Below, in pieces: positions 18,291 through 25,834 of a stretch of DNA of 64,000 nt (the stretch's first letter is position 1; each line of letters begins with the position of its first letter). The stretch spans positions 62,001 to 126,000 of the forward strand of contig SVKJ01000003.1 in the NCBI GenBank assembly GCA_015068525.1. The letters are read 5' to 3'. A model generated the notes under the pieces. The model had not been told where the DNA came from, ran no database searches, and worked only from the letters and a program-made list of their open reading frames with translations. This DNA comes from Oscillospiraceae bacterium. GTDB lineage: Bacteria > Bacillota > Clostridia > UMGS1840 > HGM11507. The translations under genes were made by a program, and so were the position numbers.

Positions 18291-19664
18291 ATGGTAAAAA
18301 AATTAACAACACCGGTTGACTTGACAAAGGGAACTCCCTGGAAAGATATTTTGATATTTACTCTGCCGATGCTTATCGGTAATATTGCACAGCAACTTTA
18401 CAGTACAGTTGACAGTATTGTTGTTGGAAAATATATAGGTGATAATGCTCTTGCTGCAGTAGGCAGTTCACTGCCAATACTTAATATGCTTTTGGTTTTG
18501 TTTATGGGTATTTCAGCAGGTGCGGGAATAATGGTTTCTCAGTATTTTGGTGCTAAGAACAGAGAGGCACTTTCAGTAACAATAGGTAATTGTATAACAT
18601 TAACTTTAATTTCCTGTTTGTTTTTGATTGCTTTGGCAACTCCGTTTATCAAACCTATTCTTATTGCTTTAAATACGCCTGAAGCAATACTTAACGATTG
18701 TACGAATTACCTTACTATTTCTTTGGTTGGTATATTTGGTATGGCTTTTTATAATATTTTAAGTGGTATTATAAGAGGTCTTGGCGATTCGTTTTCTGTT
18801 CTTATATATCTTCTTGTTGCAACTGTTATAAATATTGTTTTGGATATTTACTTTGTTGCAGGGCTTAAAATGGGAGTAGGAGGCGTTGCTCTTGCAACGG
18901 TTATTGCTCAATTTATCTCATCAATTTTATGCCTTATAAAACTTTCAAAAATGAGCGATTGCTTTGATTTTTCACTAAAGTTTTTAAAATTAAAAGGGTT
19001 GTTTGTTAAAACTATTGTTCGTTTAGGGCTTCCATCGGGACTTACTCAGGCAATAATGTCATCTGCTATGATTGTTGTTCAGTCTTTAACCAATCAGTTC
19101 GGCGAACAGTTTATTGCAGCAAACGTAATTATTATGAGAGTTGACGGATTTGCTATGATGCCAAACTTTTCATTTGGTATGGCACTTACAACTTATGCAG
19201 GTCAGAATGTTGGAGCAGGACTTTATGACAGGGTAACAAAAGGTGCGAAACAGGGGACTTTACTTGCAGTTATAACATCAACTTTTATCACTCTTGTTAT
19301 ACTTTTGTTTGGTAAAAACCTAATGGGTATTTTTACCGAAACTGCGTCTTTGGTTGATATGAGTTATTATCTTATGTGTATTCTTGCTGTCGGATACATT
19401 GCAATGGCAGTAACACAAAGTTTGTCGGGAATTATGAGAGGTGCAGGGGATACCGTTACTCCAATGTGGATATCTCTTATTACAACTGTATTTTTAAGAA
19501 TTCCTCTTGCTTACGGAATATCCTATTTAACCCGTACTCCCGAATTACCATTTGGAAGATGTGAATGTATTCAGATTTCACTTGTTGTGACATGGGTTTT
19601 AGGAGCACTTATAACATTTATATTCTATAGACACGGAAAATGGAAAACTAAAGCGATTAAATAA
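18291..19664 (+). CDS. MATE family efflux transporter
   Basis: 457 residues with about 12 hydrophobic segments in two related halves. Family signatures are FTLPMLIGNIAQQLYSTVDSIVVGKYIGDNALAAVG at the N-terminus, GISAGAGIMVSQYFGAKN, and in the second half LTTYAGQNVGAG and GIMRGAGDTVTPMW. MATE proteins export cationic compounds in exchange for Na+ or H+; the substrate cannot be inferred. GAGGTG precedes the ATG by a normal gap. Confidence 0.94.
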   Translation: MVKKLTTPVDLTKGTPWKDILIFTLPMLIGNIAQQLYSTVDSIVVGKYIGDNALAAVGSSLPILNMLLVLFMGISAGAGIMVSQYFGAKNREALSVTIGNCITLTLISCLFLIALATPFIKPILIALNTPEAILNDCTNYLTISLVGIFGMAFYNILSGIIRGLGDSFSVLIYLLVATVINIVLDIYFVAGLKMGVGGVALATVIAQFISSILCLIKLSKMSDCFDFSLKFLKLKGLFVKTIVRLGLPSGLTQAIMSSAMIVVQSLTNQFGEQFIAANVIIMRVDGFAMMPNFSFGMALTTYAGQNVGAGLYDRVTKGAKQGTLLAVITSTFITLVILLFGKNLMGIFTETASLVDMSYYLMCILAVGYIAMAVTQSLSGIMRGAGDTVTPMWISLITTVFLRIPLAYGISYLTRTPELPFGRCECIQISLVVTWVLGALITFIFYRHGKWKTKAIK

Positions 19665-19670
19665 GTATTA

Positions 19671-19707
19671 AAAATGCACCGCAGAAATTATTTCTGCGGT
19701 GCATTTT
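19671..19707. terminator. Bidirectional terminator between the MATE gene and hepT
   Basis: A 17-bp perfect stem, aaaatgcaccgcagaaa paired with tttctgcggtgcatttt around a 3-base loop. A and T runs on either side allow function on both strands, serving the two convergent genes. Confidence 0.9.
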
Positions 19708-19719
19708 AATATAATAATA

Positions 19720-20052
19720 TTATAAGTTTTGATACAATTTTTTTAATTGATCGTTAAGTCCCTGTAAATCCTCTTTGATAATATCCCATATCAAAATAAG
19801 ATTTACACCTTCATAATCGTGAACAATTTTATTTCGAAGTCCATACATAACTCTCCAGGGGATTGATGGATTATTTTCTTCAAATTCTTTATCGATTTTG
19901 TTAGCAAGTTCGCCAATTTGACTAAGATTAAAAACACAGGCTTCTACAAGAATGGAGTTGTTGACAAAATCTTCATAGTTTACGTCTTTGGAGTAGTTTA
20001 TAACCTTTGAAATATATTTAATTATTTTTTCAACAATTATTTTATTTTTCAT
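19720..20052 (-). CDS. hepT: HepT-like ribonuclease toxin (HEPN domain, DUF86)
   Basis: 110 residues, all-helical HEPN/DUF86 protein. The RNase motif Rx4HxY is present as RNKIVHDY around residue 72, with the family segment VEACVFNLSQIGELANKI upstream. HepT toxins cleave RNA and are neutralised by MntA-type nucleotidyltransferases that AMPylate the tyrosine of this motif; that mechanism is known for homologues, not shown here. It overlaps the 3' end of mntA, the usual arrangement. Confidence 0.9.
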   Translation of the reverse strand: MKNKIIVEKIIKYISKVINYSKDVNYEDFVNNSILVEACVFNLSQIGELANKIDKEFEENNPSIPWRVMYGLRNKIVHDYEGVNLILIWDIIKEDLQGLNDQLKKLYQNL

Positions 20053-20344
20053 AAATAATCACTCCATCTTTGGAAATTTCATTAAAAATTTTAGAGTTTG
20101 GTATTATATGACTTTGGTCAAAAACGTCAACCTCTTTGTCAAGTGCAGAACGCACATCCTCTATTAAACCCACAAATTTCAAACCTCTAAGTCCGCTGTC
20201 AAGGAGTAAGTCAACATCACTATTCTGATTGGCAAGTCCTTTAACATACGAACCAAAAAGAATAGCTTTTTTTACACTATGCTTAATAAATATTGGATGT
20301 AAAACAGTTTTTATATCATCTATAGTATAAATTGTATCACGCAT
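20042..20344 (-). CDS. mntA: MntA-like nucleotidyltransferase antitoxin
   Basis: 100 residues. Minimal nucleotidyltransferase with the diagnostic GSYVKGLANQNSDVDLLLD (GSX10DXD pattern). MntA antitoxins add AMP to HepT. ATG at 20342-20344 has AAAGGAG upstream on the minus strand. It ends inside hepT, so the two are translationally coupled. Confidence 0.9.
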   Translation of the reverse strand: MRDTIYTIDDIKTVLHPIFIKHSVKKAILFGSYVKGLANQNSDVDLLLDSGLRGLKFVGLIEDVRSALDKEVDVFDQSHIIPNSKIFNEISKDGVIIYEK

Positions 20345-20375
20345 AAAAATACTCCTTTCACAATCATTTATATTT

Positions 20376-20404
20376 ATTATATATCAAAATTTATATAAAA
20401 TCAA
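20376..20404 (-). promoter_or_regulatory. Promoter of the mntA-hepT pair
   Basis: On the minus strand, TTGATT (20399-20404) and a perfect TATAAT (20376-20381) are separated by 17 bases, just upstream of the mntA ribosome-binding site. Confidence 0.65.
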
Positions 20405-20457
20405 TAGATTATCTTGTAAATAAAGGTATTATATGCGTAAATTTTATAGTAGCATTT

Positions 20458-20961
20458 TTAGTTATATATAACATCATAAATTTCAGCAGATGGAAGCCAA
20501 TCAGTATCAGAGAAATTTTTTTCAAAATTTTGTTTGGTTTGAATAGTTTTGCATGGAATAACTAATTTTATTGTTCCGTCTTTGTTAAATTCAGAATGTA
20601 TAATATAATGAATAAAATCATCTTTGTCTATAAATTCAGACTTATTTCCATCATCATCTAATTTAAAATAGTTTAAAGGTGTAGCAGTAAACCATTTCGC
20701 AGGATAAACAGATAAATATATTTTTGCATTTTTATTTATCTTTATTTTGTTTTTAGGTATGATTTCAATAGATAAATTGCAGGTAGTTACATATTGGGTA
20801 GTAAAACTATCTATTTTAATTTTTTCCTGAAACATATTAATAACTTTTTGATTAATAATAAAATACTCTGAAAAATTTTCTTTGGTAATATGTTTGTTAC
20901 TGCAACTTGTCGGTATAAGAAGTAAAATTAATATAATCAGTATCTGAGTAAACTTTTTCAT
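20458..20961 (-). CDS. Small lipoprotein of unknown function
   Basis: 167 residues if started at ATG 20959-20961, which follows AGGAGAGAATTAT. The frame is open further upstream to 21039, but that stretch runs through a terminator hairpin and lacks a ribosome-binding site. The N-terminus is a lipoprotein signal: KKF, then a run of Leu/Ile, then the lipobox IPTSC at about residue 20. The mature part is mixed and polar with no recognised domain. It is preceded by a structured RNA with an intrinsic terminator, so its expression may be controlled by termination. Base use resembles the neighbours. Confidence 0.75.
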   Translation of the reverse strand: MKKFTQILIILILLLIPTSCSNKHITKENFSEYFIINQKVINMFQEKIKIDSFTTQYVTTCNLSIEIIPKNKIKINKNAKIYLSVYPAKWFTATPLNYFKLDDDGNKSEFIDKDDFIHYIIHSEFNKDGTIKLVIPCKTIQTKQNFEKNFSDTDWLPSAEIYDVIYN

Positions 20962-20978
20962 ATAATTCTCTCCTAAAT

Positions 20979-21008
20979 TAAAAAATGCGCCAACTAAGGT
21001 TGACGCAT
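20979..21008 (-). terminator. Terminator between the structured RNA and the lipoprotein gene
   Basis: On the minus strand a 10-bp stem atgcgtcaac / gttggcgcat (one G-U pair) with loop CTTA is followed by six T. It ends only about 18 bases before the lipoprotein start codon, so read-through is needed for expression of that gene from the upstream promoter. Confidence 0.8.
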
Positions 21009-21187
21009 GAAAAACGCAAACCCCGTTGTCGCCAAACAAACTTAATATTAGTAAATGTTATACACAATAATACTAAAACCAAGTTGGAATTTGCATTTTT
21101 TCCAATATCATATGATTTTAATATTATTGTATTACTTTCATAATATACAAATATGAAATAACAGACAGATATTAAGTTTGTTTGGCA
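20979..21187 (-). ncRNA. Candidate structured leader RNA or small RNA, minus strand
   Basis: About 205 bases with promoter, fold and terminator all on the minus strand. An 18-bp perfect stem closes the element (21031-21048 with 21169-21186). Inside it a 20-bp stem (21062-21081 with 21113-21132), a 6-bp hairpin within that (21084-21089/21100-21105) and a 7-bp hairpin (21136-21142/21152-21158) form a three-way junction. The three imperfect pairs of the 20-bp stem are C/A on the plus strand and so G-U wobbles on the minus strand. It matches no riboswitch class I can recognise. Confidence 0.6.
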
Positions 21188-21193
21188 CTTACT

Positions 21194-21221
21194 ATTATAT
21201 CATATTTTAATAAAAAAACAA
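21194..21221 (-). promoter_or_regulatory. Promoter of the structured RNA
   Basis: On the minus strand, TTGTTT (21216-21221) and TATAAT (21194-21199) are separated by 16 bases. Initiation would fall at about 21187, immediately before the 5' arm of the closing stem. Confidence 0.55.
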
Positions 21222-21239
21222 TATTTTTTTAAAAATTAC

Positions 21240-21268
21240 TTGACAAATATAAAAGATTATGCTAAAAT
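21240..21268 (+). promoter_or_regulatory. Promoter of the Leu T-box operon
   Basis: A consensus TTGACA (21240-21245), a 17-base spacer and TAAAAT (21263-21268) lie directly ahead of the T-box leader. Confidence 0.8.
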
Positions 21269-21274
21269 TTATCA

Positions 21275-21552
21275 TAATTTAAACACTGCGATGCGGAATA
21301 GTATGCAAATATTTTCGCCTTGAGAGAGATGCCGGGTGGTGCGAGGCATTGGGAGGATTTTGAGGAACTCACCGCGGAGTGGCTGCTGTGAATTCATAGT
21401 AATGGCAGACGGGTACTCCCGTAACAGAGTTAAGATGTGATGGCATCTAAAGAGCATCCTTTTTGGGTGAAAAAGAGTGGTACCGCGGAAACGAATGATT
21501 TATTACGTTTTCGTCTCTTTAAGAAAAGCAAAGAGACGAAAGCGTTTTTTTG
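21275..21552 (+). promoter_or_regulatory. T-box riboswitch, Leu (CUC) specifier
   Basis: Stem I elements are visible: GAGAGAGATGCC followed by GGGTGGTGCGAGGC. The specifier region reads GAA-CTC-ACC...GAGT, giving CTC (Leu) at 21368-21370. The T-box AGAGTGGTACCGCGG is at 21474-21488, with UGGU to pair with the ACCA end of uncharged tRNA. The intrinsic terminator is a 15-bp stem (21506-21520 with 21530-21544) and a T run. Uncharged tRNA-Leu would favour antitermination and expression of the two downstream genes. The specifier call comes from alignment with the second T-box in this window and the usual ACC/GAGU flanks. Confidence 0.95.
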
Positions 21553-21586
21553 TTTAAAAATAATTTTTTGAAAGGAGTTTTCGAAA

Positions 21587-22975
21587 ATGAGAACTGTTAA
21601 CGTTGCAGATATTACACTAAAAAAACTTTCAGAGGAACGTGAAATTTCACTTCTGTTTCGTGAAAAATCTAAAATAGCAAACTGCGCAGATAAAATTGGC
21701 GCAGATGTTATAGAACTTCCGCAGATAAAAAATCTTCGTGAAGATACTATTGTTTATAAAACTATTGCGCAAAATATTAAGAACGCTGTTCTTGCCATTC
21801 CTGTTGGTTTTAATAAAGAGAATGTTGCATATTCATGGGAATGTATTAAAGATGCGATAAAACCTCGTCTACAGATTGAACTTCCTGTATCAACAATTCA
21901 GATGGAATATACATATCACGTTAAACAAGCAGTTATGCTTGAAAAGATTAAAGAACTTATCATTGATGCTAAATCATATTGTAATGATGTTGAATTTGCT
22001 GCCCTTGATGCAACAAGAGCAGATGTTGATTTTCTTATTAGTTCTGTTAAAGAAGCAGAGGCAAACGGTGCAACACTTATAACCATTTGTGATAATGCGG
22101 GAGTATCAACACCTGAAGAAATTGGTGCATTAGTTTCAAAAGTTGCAGAAAGTGTAAATGTTCCTGTATATGTTCAGGTTTCTGACCGTATTAATATGGG
22201 TGTAGCATCTGCTTTTGCGGCAGTTTCAAAAGGTGCACAAGGTATTAAATGCGCTATGGCAGGAAAAGATGTACTGCTTATGGGAGAAATATCTGATGCA
22301 ATGAGTGTATGTGCCACAAGGATAGATGCAAAAATCAAACTTGATAAAACAAAAATACACTCAAGTATTGACGATATGTTATCAAATATAAACCATGAAA
22401 GTTATGAATCGCAAAAAGAGGTCAGTGATAAGAAAAAGATATTACTTGATTCTGATTCTACTATAGCACAGGTTGAAGAGGCAGCCAAAATTCTTGGATA
22501 CGAACTTTCTGATTCAGATATCGGAAACGTGTATAAAGCGCTTATTAATGTTTGTGAAAAGAAAGGTGCTGTCGGTTCAAAAGAATTTGAAGCTTTAATT
22601 GCAAGTTCTGCTATGCAGGCTCCTTCAACATATCATTTTGAATCATATACAACAACAAGCAGTAATGTTTCCAGTTCTATGTCACAGGTAATACTTAAAT
22701 ATAACGATGAAATTATTTGTGGCGTAAGTAATGGCGAAGGTCCGATTGATTCGGCGTTCAGAGCGATAGAGCAGTGTATTGGTCATCATTATGAACTTGA
22801 TGATTTTCAGGTTCAATCAGTAACGGAAGGGAAAGAAGCATTAGGTTCTGCTCTTGTAAGACTTCGTAATAACGGGAAACTATACTCAGGTAACGGAACT
22901 TCAACTGATATTATTGCTGCAAGTATCAGAGCATATATAAATGCACTTAACAAGATAGTTTACGAGGAGGCATAA
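21587..22975 (+). CDS. Isopropylmalate-synthase-like protein with degenerate active site
   Basis: 462 residues. The fold follows LeuA: an HMGL-like TIM barrel (about 1-290), a linker, and a C-terminal LeuA dimer/allosteric domain (about 345-460, with SSMSQVILKYNDEIICGVSNGEGPIDSAF and SGNGTSTDIIAASIRAYINALNKI). The catalytic positions are lost: LRDGEQ is replaced by LKKLSE near residue 12, the paired metal histidines of HCHND become VQVSDR near residue 205, and GIGERAGN becomes an unrelated MAGKDVLLMG. FAALDATRAD still marks the barrel. It is unlikely to make isopropylmalate; a leucine-responsive regulatory role or a new reaction is possible. Lies under the Leu T-box and 1 base from the next gene. 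Confidence 0.85.
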   Translation: MRTVNVADITLKKLSEEREISLLFREKSKIANCADKIGADVIELPQIKNLREDTIVYKTIAQNIKNAVLAIPVGFNKENVAYSWECIKDAIKPRLQIELPVSTIQMEYTYHVKQAVMLEKIKELIIDAKSYCNDVEFAALDATRADVDFLISSVKEAEANGATLITICDNAGVSTPEEIGALVSKVAESVNVPVYVQVSDRINMGVASAFAAVSKGAQGIKCAMAGKDVLLMGEISDAMSVCATRIDAKIKLDKTKIHSSIDDMLSNINHESYESQKEVSDKKKILLDSDSTIAQVEEAAKILGYELSDSDIGNVYKALINVCEKKGAVGSKEFEALIASSAMQAPSTYHFESYTTTSSNVSSSMSQVILKYNDEIICGVSNGEGPIDSAFRAIEQCIGHHYELDDFQVQSVTEGKEALGSALVRLRNNGKLYSGNGTSTDIIAASIRAYINALNKIVYEEA

Positions 22976-22976
22976 T

Positions 22977-25436
22977 ATGAAAATAGTTTTTTCTACAAAG
23001 AATGTAAGTCGTGCTTCGTTCTTGGATACGTGTCGTTATGCTTTTGATTATGGATTTTGCGGTTTTGAAATATATGACGCAATAAAAGAAAGAAACTCTC
23101 ATTATGACAGTATTTTAAGACGAGAACGTATATCTGACACAAAAAGAAAACTTGTTAACAGAAATCTTTCAATATCTGCACTTCGTATGCCTGATTCAAT
23201 AGATAGCGAAAATACTACACCTGAATTAATTTTAAAATATGTGGATATGGCTGCAACTTCAGGAATTGCTAATGTGATTTTGTATATTGATAAAGAGATT
23301 TCCAATGAAATTCTTAACGAAAAAATTCATCTTGCTGTAAAAAAAGCAGAAAATTCAGATGTTAATATTTTGTTTGAAACAGTAGGATACCTTGCAAATA
23401 CTGAAAAAGTCATTGATATTATCAATTATCTTTCCTCAGCTGCAGTTGGTGTTTCCTGGAATGTTAGAGGTACATATTTCGGTAAAGGAGAGTCCTCTGA
23501 ATCAACAATTAAAACACTTGGAGCATATATAAAATACGTTCGTCTTGGCGATATGAAAGACGGGAAAACTGTTCTTATTGGCGAAGGGGAACTTGATGTT
23601 GAGAAACTTATCAATGCACTTTCGTCATTAAATTATGAAGGATATATTTGTGCAGCATGGAATGAAGAAATAAATGATGCAGATATTGTGCTGACACACT
23701 TTGCTAATTATATTTCAAAACTCAACCGTGAGAAAAAAACTTATGAACACGCATATTATAACAGAGATAAGACTGGTACTTTTGTATGGAAAAAGTATGA
23801 TGTTATTGATTTGACTTTCTCTCAGGTTTTAGATACAATGGCTGAAACTTATCCTGACCAGTATGCTTTTAAATATCCTACACTTGATTATACAAGAACT
23901 TATGAGCAGTTCAGACGAGATGTTGACGAATGTGCGGCAGCCTTAATTTCGCTCGGTGTGAAAGCGGGCGACCATGTTGCAGTATGGGCAACAAATGTTC
24001 CTGAATGGTTTATCACATTCTGGGCAACAACAAAAATCGGCGCAGTTTTGGTTACCGTTAATACTGCCTATAAAATTCACGAAATCGAATATCTTTTAAA
24101 ACAATCAGATACACATACACTTGTAATGATTGAATATTGCAAAGATATAAACTATAAAGAGATTATAGAAGAACTTTGTCCAGAACTTAAAACATTGGAA
24201 GCAGGTAAACCTTTATATTCAAAAAATCTGCCATTTTTAAGGAATGTTGTTACAGTTGGCTTTTCAATGGATGGATGTTTAACATGGGAGGAAATGCTGT
24301 CCCGTTCTTCACTTGTTCCGCTTAATGAAGTAAGAAGACGTGCATCGCTTGTTAAACCTGATGATGTATGTAATATGCAGTACACATCAGGAACAACAGG
24401 TTTCCCTAAAGGTGTTATGCTTACCCACAGAAATATCGTTAATAACGGTAAAACTATCGGTGACAGAATGGATTTATCAACAGCAGACCGTATGATGATT
24501 CAGGTTCCTATGTTCCATTGTTTTGGTATGGTTCTTTCTATGACATCTACTATGACGCATGGTGGTACGCTTAGTCCTATACCTTACTTTTCGCCTAAGT
24601 CATCTTTAGCATGTGTTAACGATGAAAAGATAACTTGCTTTAACGGCGTTCCGACAATGTTTATTGCAATGTTTAACCATCCTGATTTTTCTAAAACTGA
24701 CTTTTCATATATGAGAACAGGAATTATGGCGGGTGCTAACTGTCCTGCTGATTTAATGCGCCGTGCAGCCGATGAAATGAATATGCGTGAAATTATATCT
24801 GTTTATGGGCAAACAGAAGCATCACCCGGATGCACTATGGGAGAAGTAAACGAAGATATTGACCATCGTGTTGAAACTGTAGGAAGCGCTTTTCCTGGAA
24901 TTGAGTGTAAAATCATAGATCCTGAAACAGGGGAAGAATTGCCTGACGGAGAAAGCGGAGAATTTGTTGCAAGAGGATTTAATATAATGAAAGGGTATTA
25001 TAAAATGCCTGAAGCAACATCTTTGGCTATTGATAAAGACGGATGGCTTCACTCAGGGGATATTTGTTTAAGAACACCTGACGGATATTATAAAGTAACC
25101 GGAAGATTAAAAGATATGATTATCCGTGGTGGAGAAAACCTGTATCCAAGAGAAATTGAAGAGTTTTATCTTACAAATCCAAAAGTCCGTGATGTTCAGG
25201 TAGTTGGTGTGCCTGATGAAAGATATGGAGAAGAGTGCTGTGCATGGATTATTCTTCATAAAGGGGAAACTGCTGACGAAAATGAAATGCGTGAATTTGG
25301 GAATGCTTCTATTGCAAGGCATAAAGTACCAAGATATTTTATATTTACAAACGAGTTTCCTATGAATGCAGCGGGCAAAATATTAAAATATAAAATGCGT
25401 GACGACTCAGTAGAAAGATTAGGGTTAAAAAAATAA
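22977..25436 (+). CDS. TIM-barrel (AP endonuclease 2-like) / acyl-CoA synthetase fusion
   Basis: 819 residues. Residues 1-255 resemble the sugar phosphate isomerase/epimerase (AP_endonuc_2) barrel, with FETVG and AAWNEE as likely remnants of metal-binding positions. Residues 270-819 are a complete AMP-forming acyl-CoA synthetase: YTSGTTGFPKGVMLTHRN (about 467), YGQTEASPG, HSGDICLRTPDGYYKVTGRLKD, RGGENLYPREIEE and the C-terminal AGKILK with the catalytic lysine. The synthetase part looks active and is closest in pattern to medium/short-chain acyl-CoA synthetases. Fusion of these two folds is unusual. GGAGG precedes the ATG. Expression follows the Leu T-box. Confidence 0.88.
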   Translation: MKIVFSTKNVSRASFLDTCRYAFDYGFCGFEIYDAIKERNSHYDSILRRERISDTKRKLVNRNLSISALRMPDSIDSENTTPELILKYVDMAATSGIANVILYIDKEISNEILNEKIHLAVKKAENSDVNILFETVGYLANTEKVIDIINYLSSAAVGVSWNVRGTYFGKGESSESTIKTLGAYIKYVRLGDMKDGKTVLIGEGELDVEKLINALSSLNYEGYICAAWNEEINDADIVLTHFANYISKLNREKKTYEHAYYNRDKTGTFVWKKYDVIDLTFSQVLDTMAETYPDQYAFKYPTLDYTRTYEQFRRDVDECAAALISLGVKAGDHVAVWATNVPEWFITFWATTKIGAVLVTVNTAYKIHEIEYLLKQSDTHTLVMIEYCKDINYKEIIEELCPELKTLEAGKPLYSKNLPFLRNVVTVGFSMDGCLTWEEMLSRSSLVPLNEVRRRASLVKPDDVCNMQYTSGTTGFPKGVMLTHRNIVNNGKTIGDRMDLSTADRMMIQVPMFHCFGMVLSMTSTMTHGGTLSPIPYFSPKSSLACVNDEKITCFNGVPTMFIAMFNHPDFSKTDFSYMRTGIMAGANCPADLMRRAADEMNMREIISVYGQTEASPGCTMGEVNEDIDHRVETVGSAFPGIECKIIDPETGEELPDGESGEFVARGFNIMKGYYKMPEATSLAIDKDGWLHSGDICLRTPDGYYKVTGRLKDMIIRGGENLYPREIEEFYLTNPKVRDVQVVGVPDERYGEECCAWIILHKGETADENEMREFGNASIARHKVPRYFIFTNEFPMNAAGKILKYKMRDDSVERLGLKK

Positions 25437-25458
25437 TTTAAATATTTTTAAAAAATAC

Positions 25459-25486
25459 TTGACATTTTCAAATTAGGGAGTATAAT
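25459..25486 (+). promoter_or_regulatory. Promoter of the Ile T-box gene
   Basis: TTGACA (25459-25464), a 16-base spacer and a perfect TATAAT (25481-25486) lie directly ahead of the T-box leader. Confidence 0.8.
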
Positions 25487-25494
25487 AGTATTAA

Positions 25495-25775
25495 ATTTGA
25501 ATATCACAAATAACGACTATGACGAGGACGGTCGGATTGTGAAACCTGGAGAGAGTTGCCGGTTGGTGCGAGGCAATGGCGGAACTTTCCAATGACTTAT
25601 CACCTCTGAGTCGAAGGACCGAAAAGTTTTGGCTTAGTAGATTCCTTCCGTATTGCTGCGTAAAGGCAAAGGGCTTGTTAGAGTCCGGTAAGTGACGGAA
25701 ATTGTTTTCCGTAATTTGAGTGGTACCGCGGGTTGATATAACTCGTCTCAATAGTTTTTGAGGCGAGTTTTTTGT
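25495..25775 (+). promoter_or_regulatory. T-box riboswitch, Ile (AUC) specifier
   Basis: The same architecture as the leader at 21275. Stem I is GAGAGAGTTGCC then GGTTGGTGCGAGGC, and the specifier region is TT-ATC-ACC...GAGT with ATC (Ile) at 25599-25601. The T-box TTGAGTGGTACCGCGGG is at 25716-25732 and contains UGGU, and the terminator is aactcgtctcaa / ttgaggcgagtt at 25740-25770 plus a T run. An overlapping reading of TTA (Leu) one register earlier is less likely because it breaks the alignment with the conserved ACC/GAGT positions. Confidence 0.94.
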
Positions 25776-25834
25776 TTTATTCAAATTAGTAACCAAATAA
25801 CTAATTTGTCATGAAAATGAAAGGAGACAAAACA

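Noticed and set aside
20962..21039. 26-codon N-terminal extension of the small lipoprotein
   Set aside because: It crosses the terminator hairpin and would spoil the lipoprotein signal; ATG 20961 has AGGAGAG upstream.
21031..21186. Insertion sequence bounded by 18-base inverted repeats
   Set aside because: Only 156 bases with no ORF. Compensating G-U pairs, promoter and terminator on one strand favour a structured RNA, although a MITE origin remains open.
21272..21457. Minus-strand ORF over the first T-box
   Set aside because: The T-box structure explains the sequence fully; the ORF has no recognisable protein features.
25491..25796. Minus-strand ORF over the second T-box
   Set aside because: Shadow of a strongly structured leader RNA; no family resemblance.
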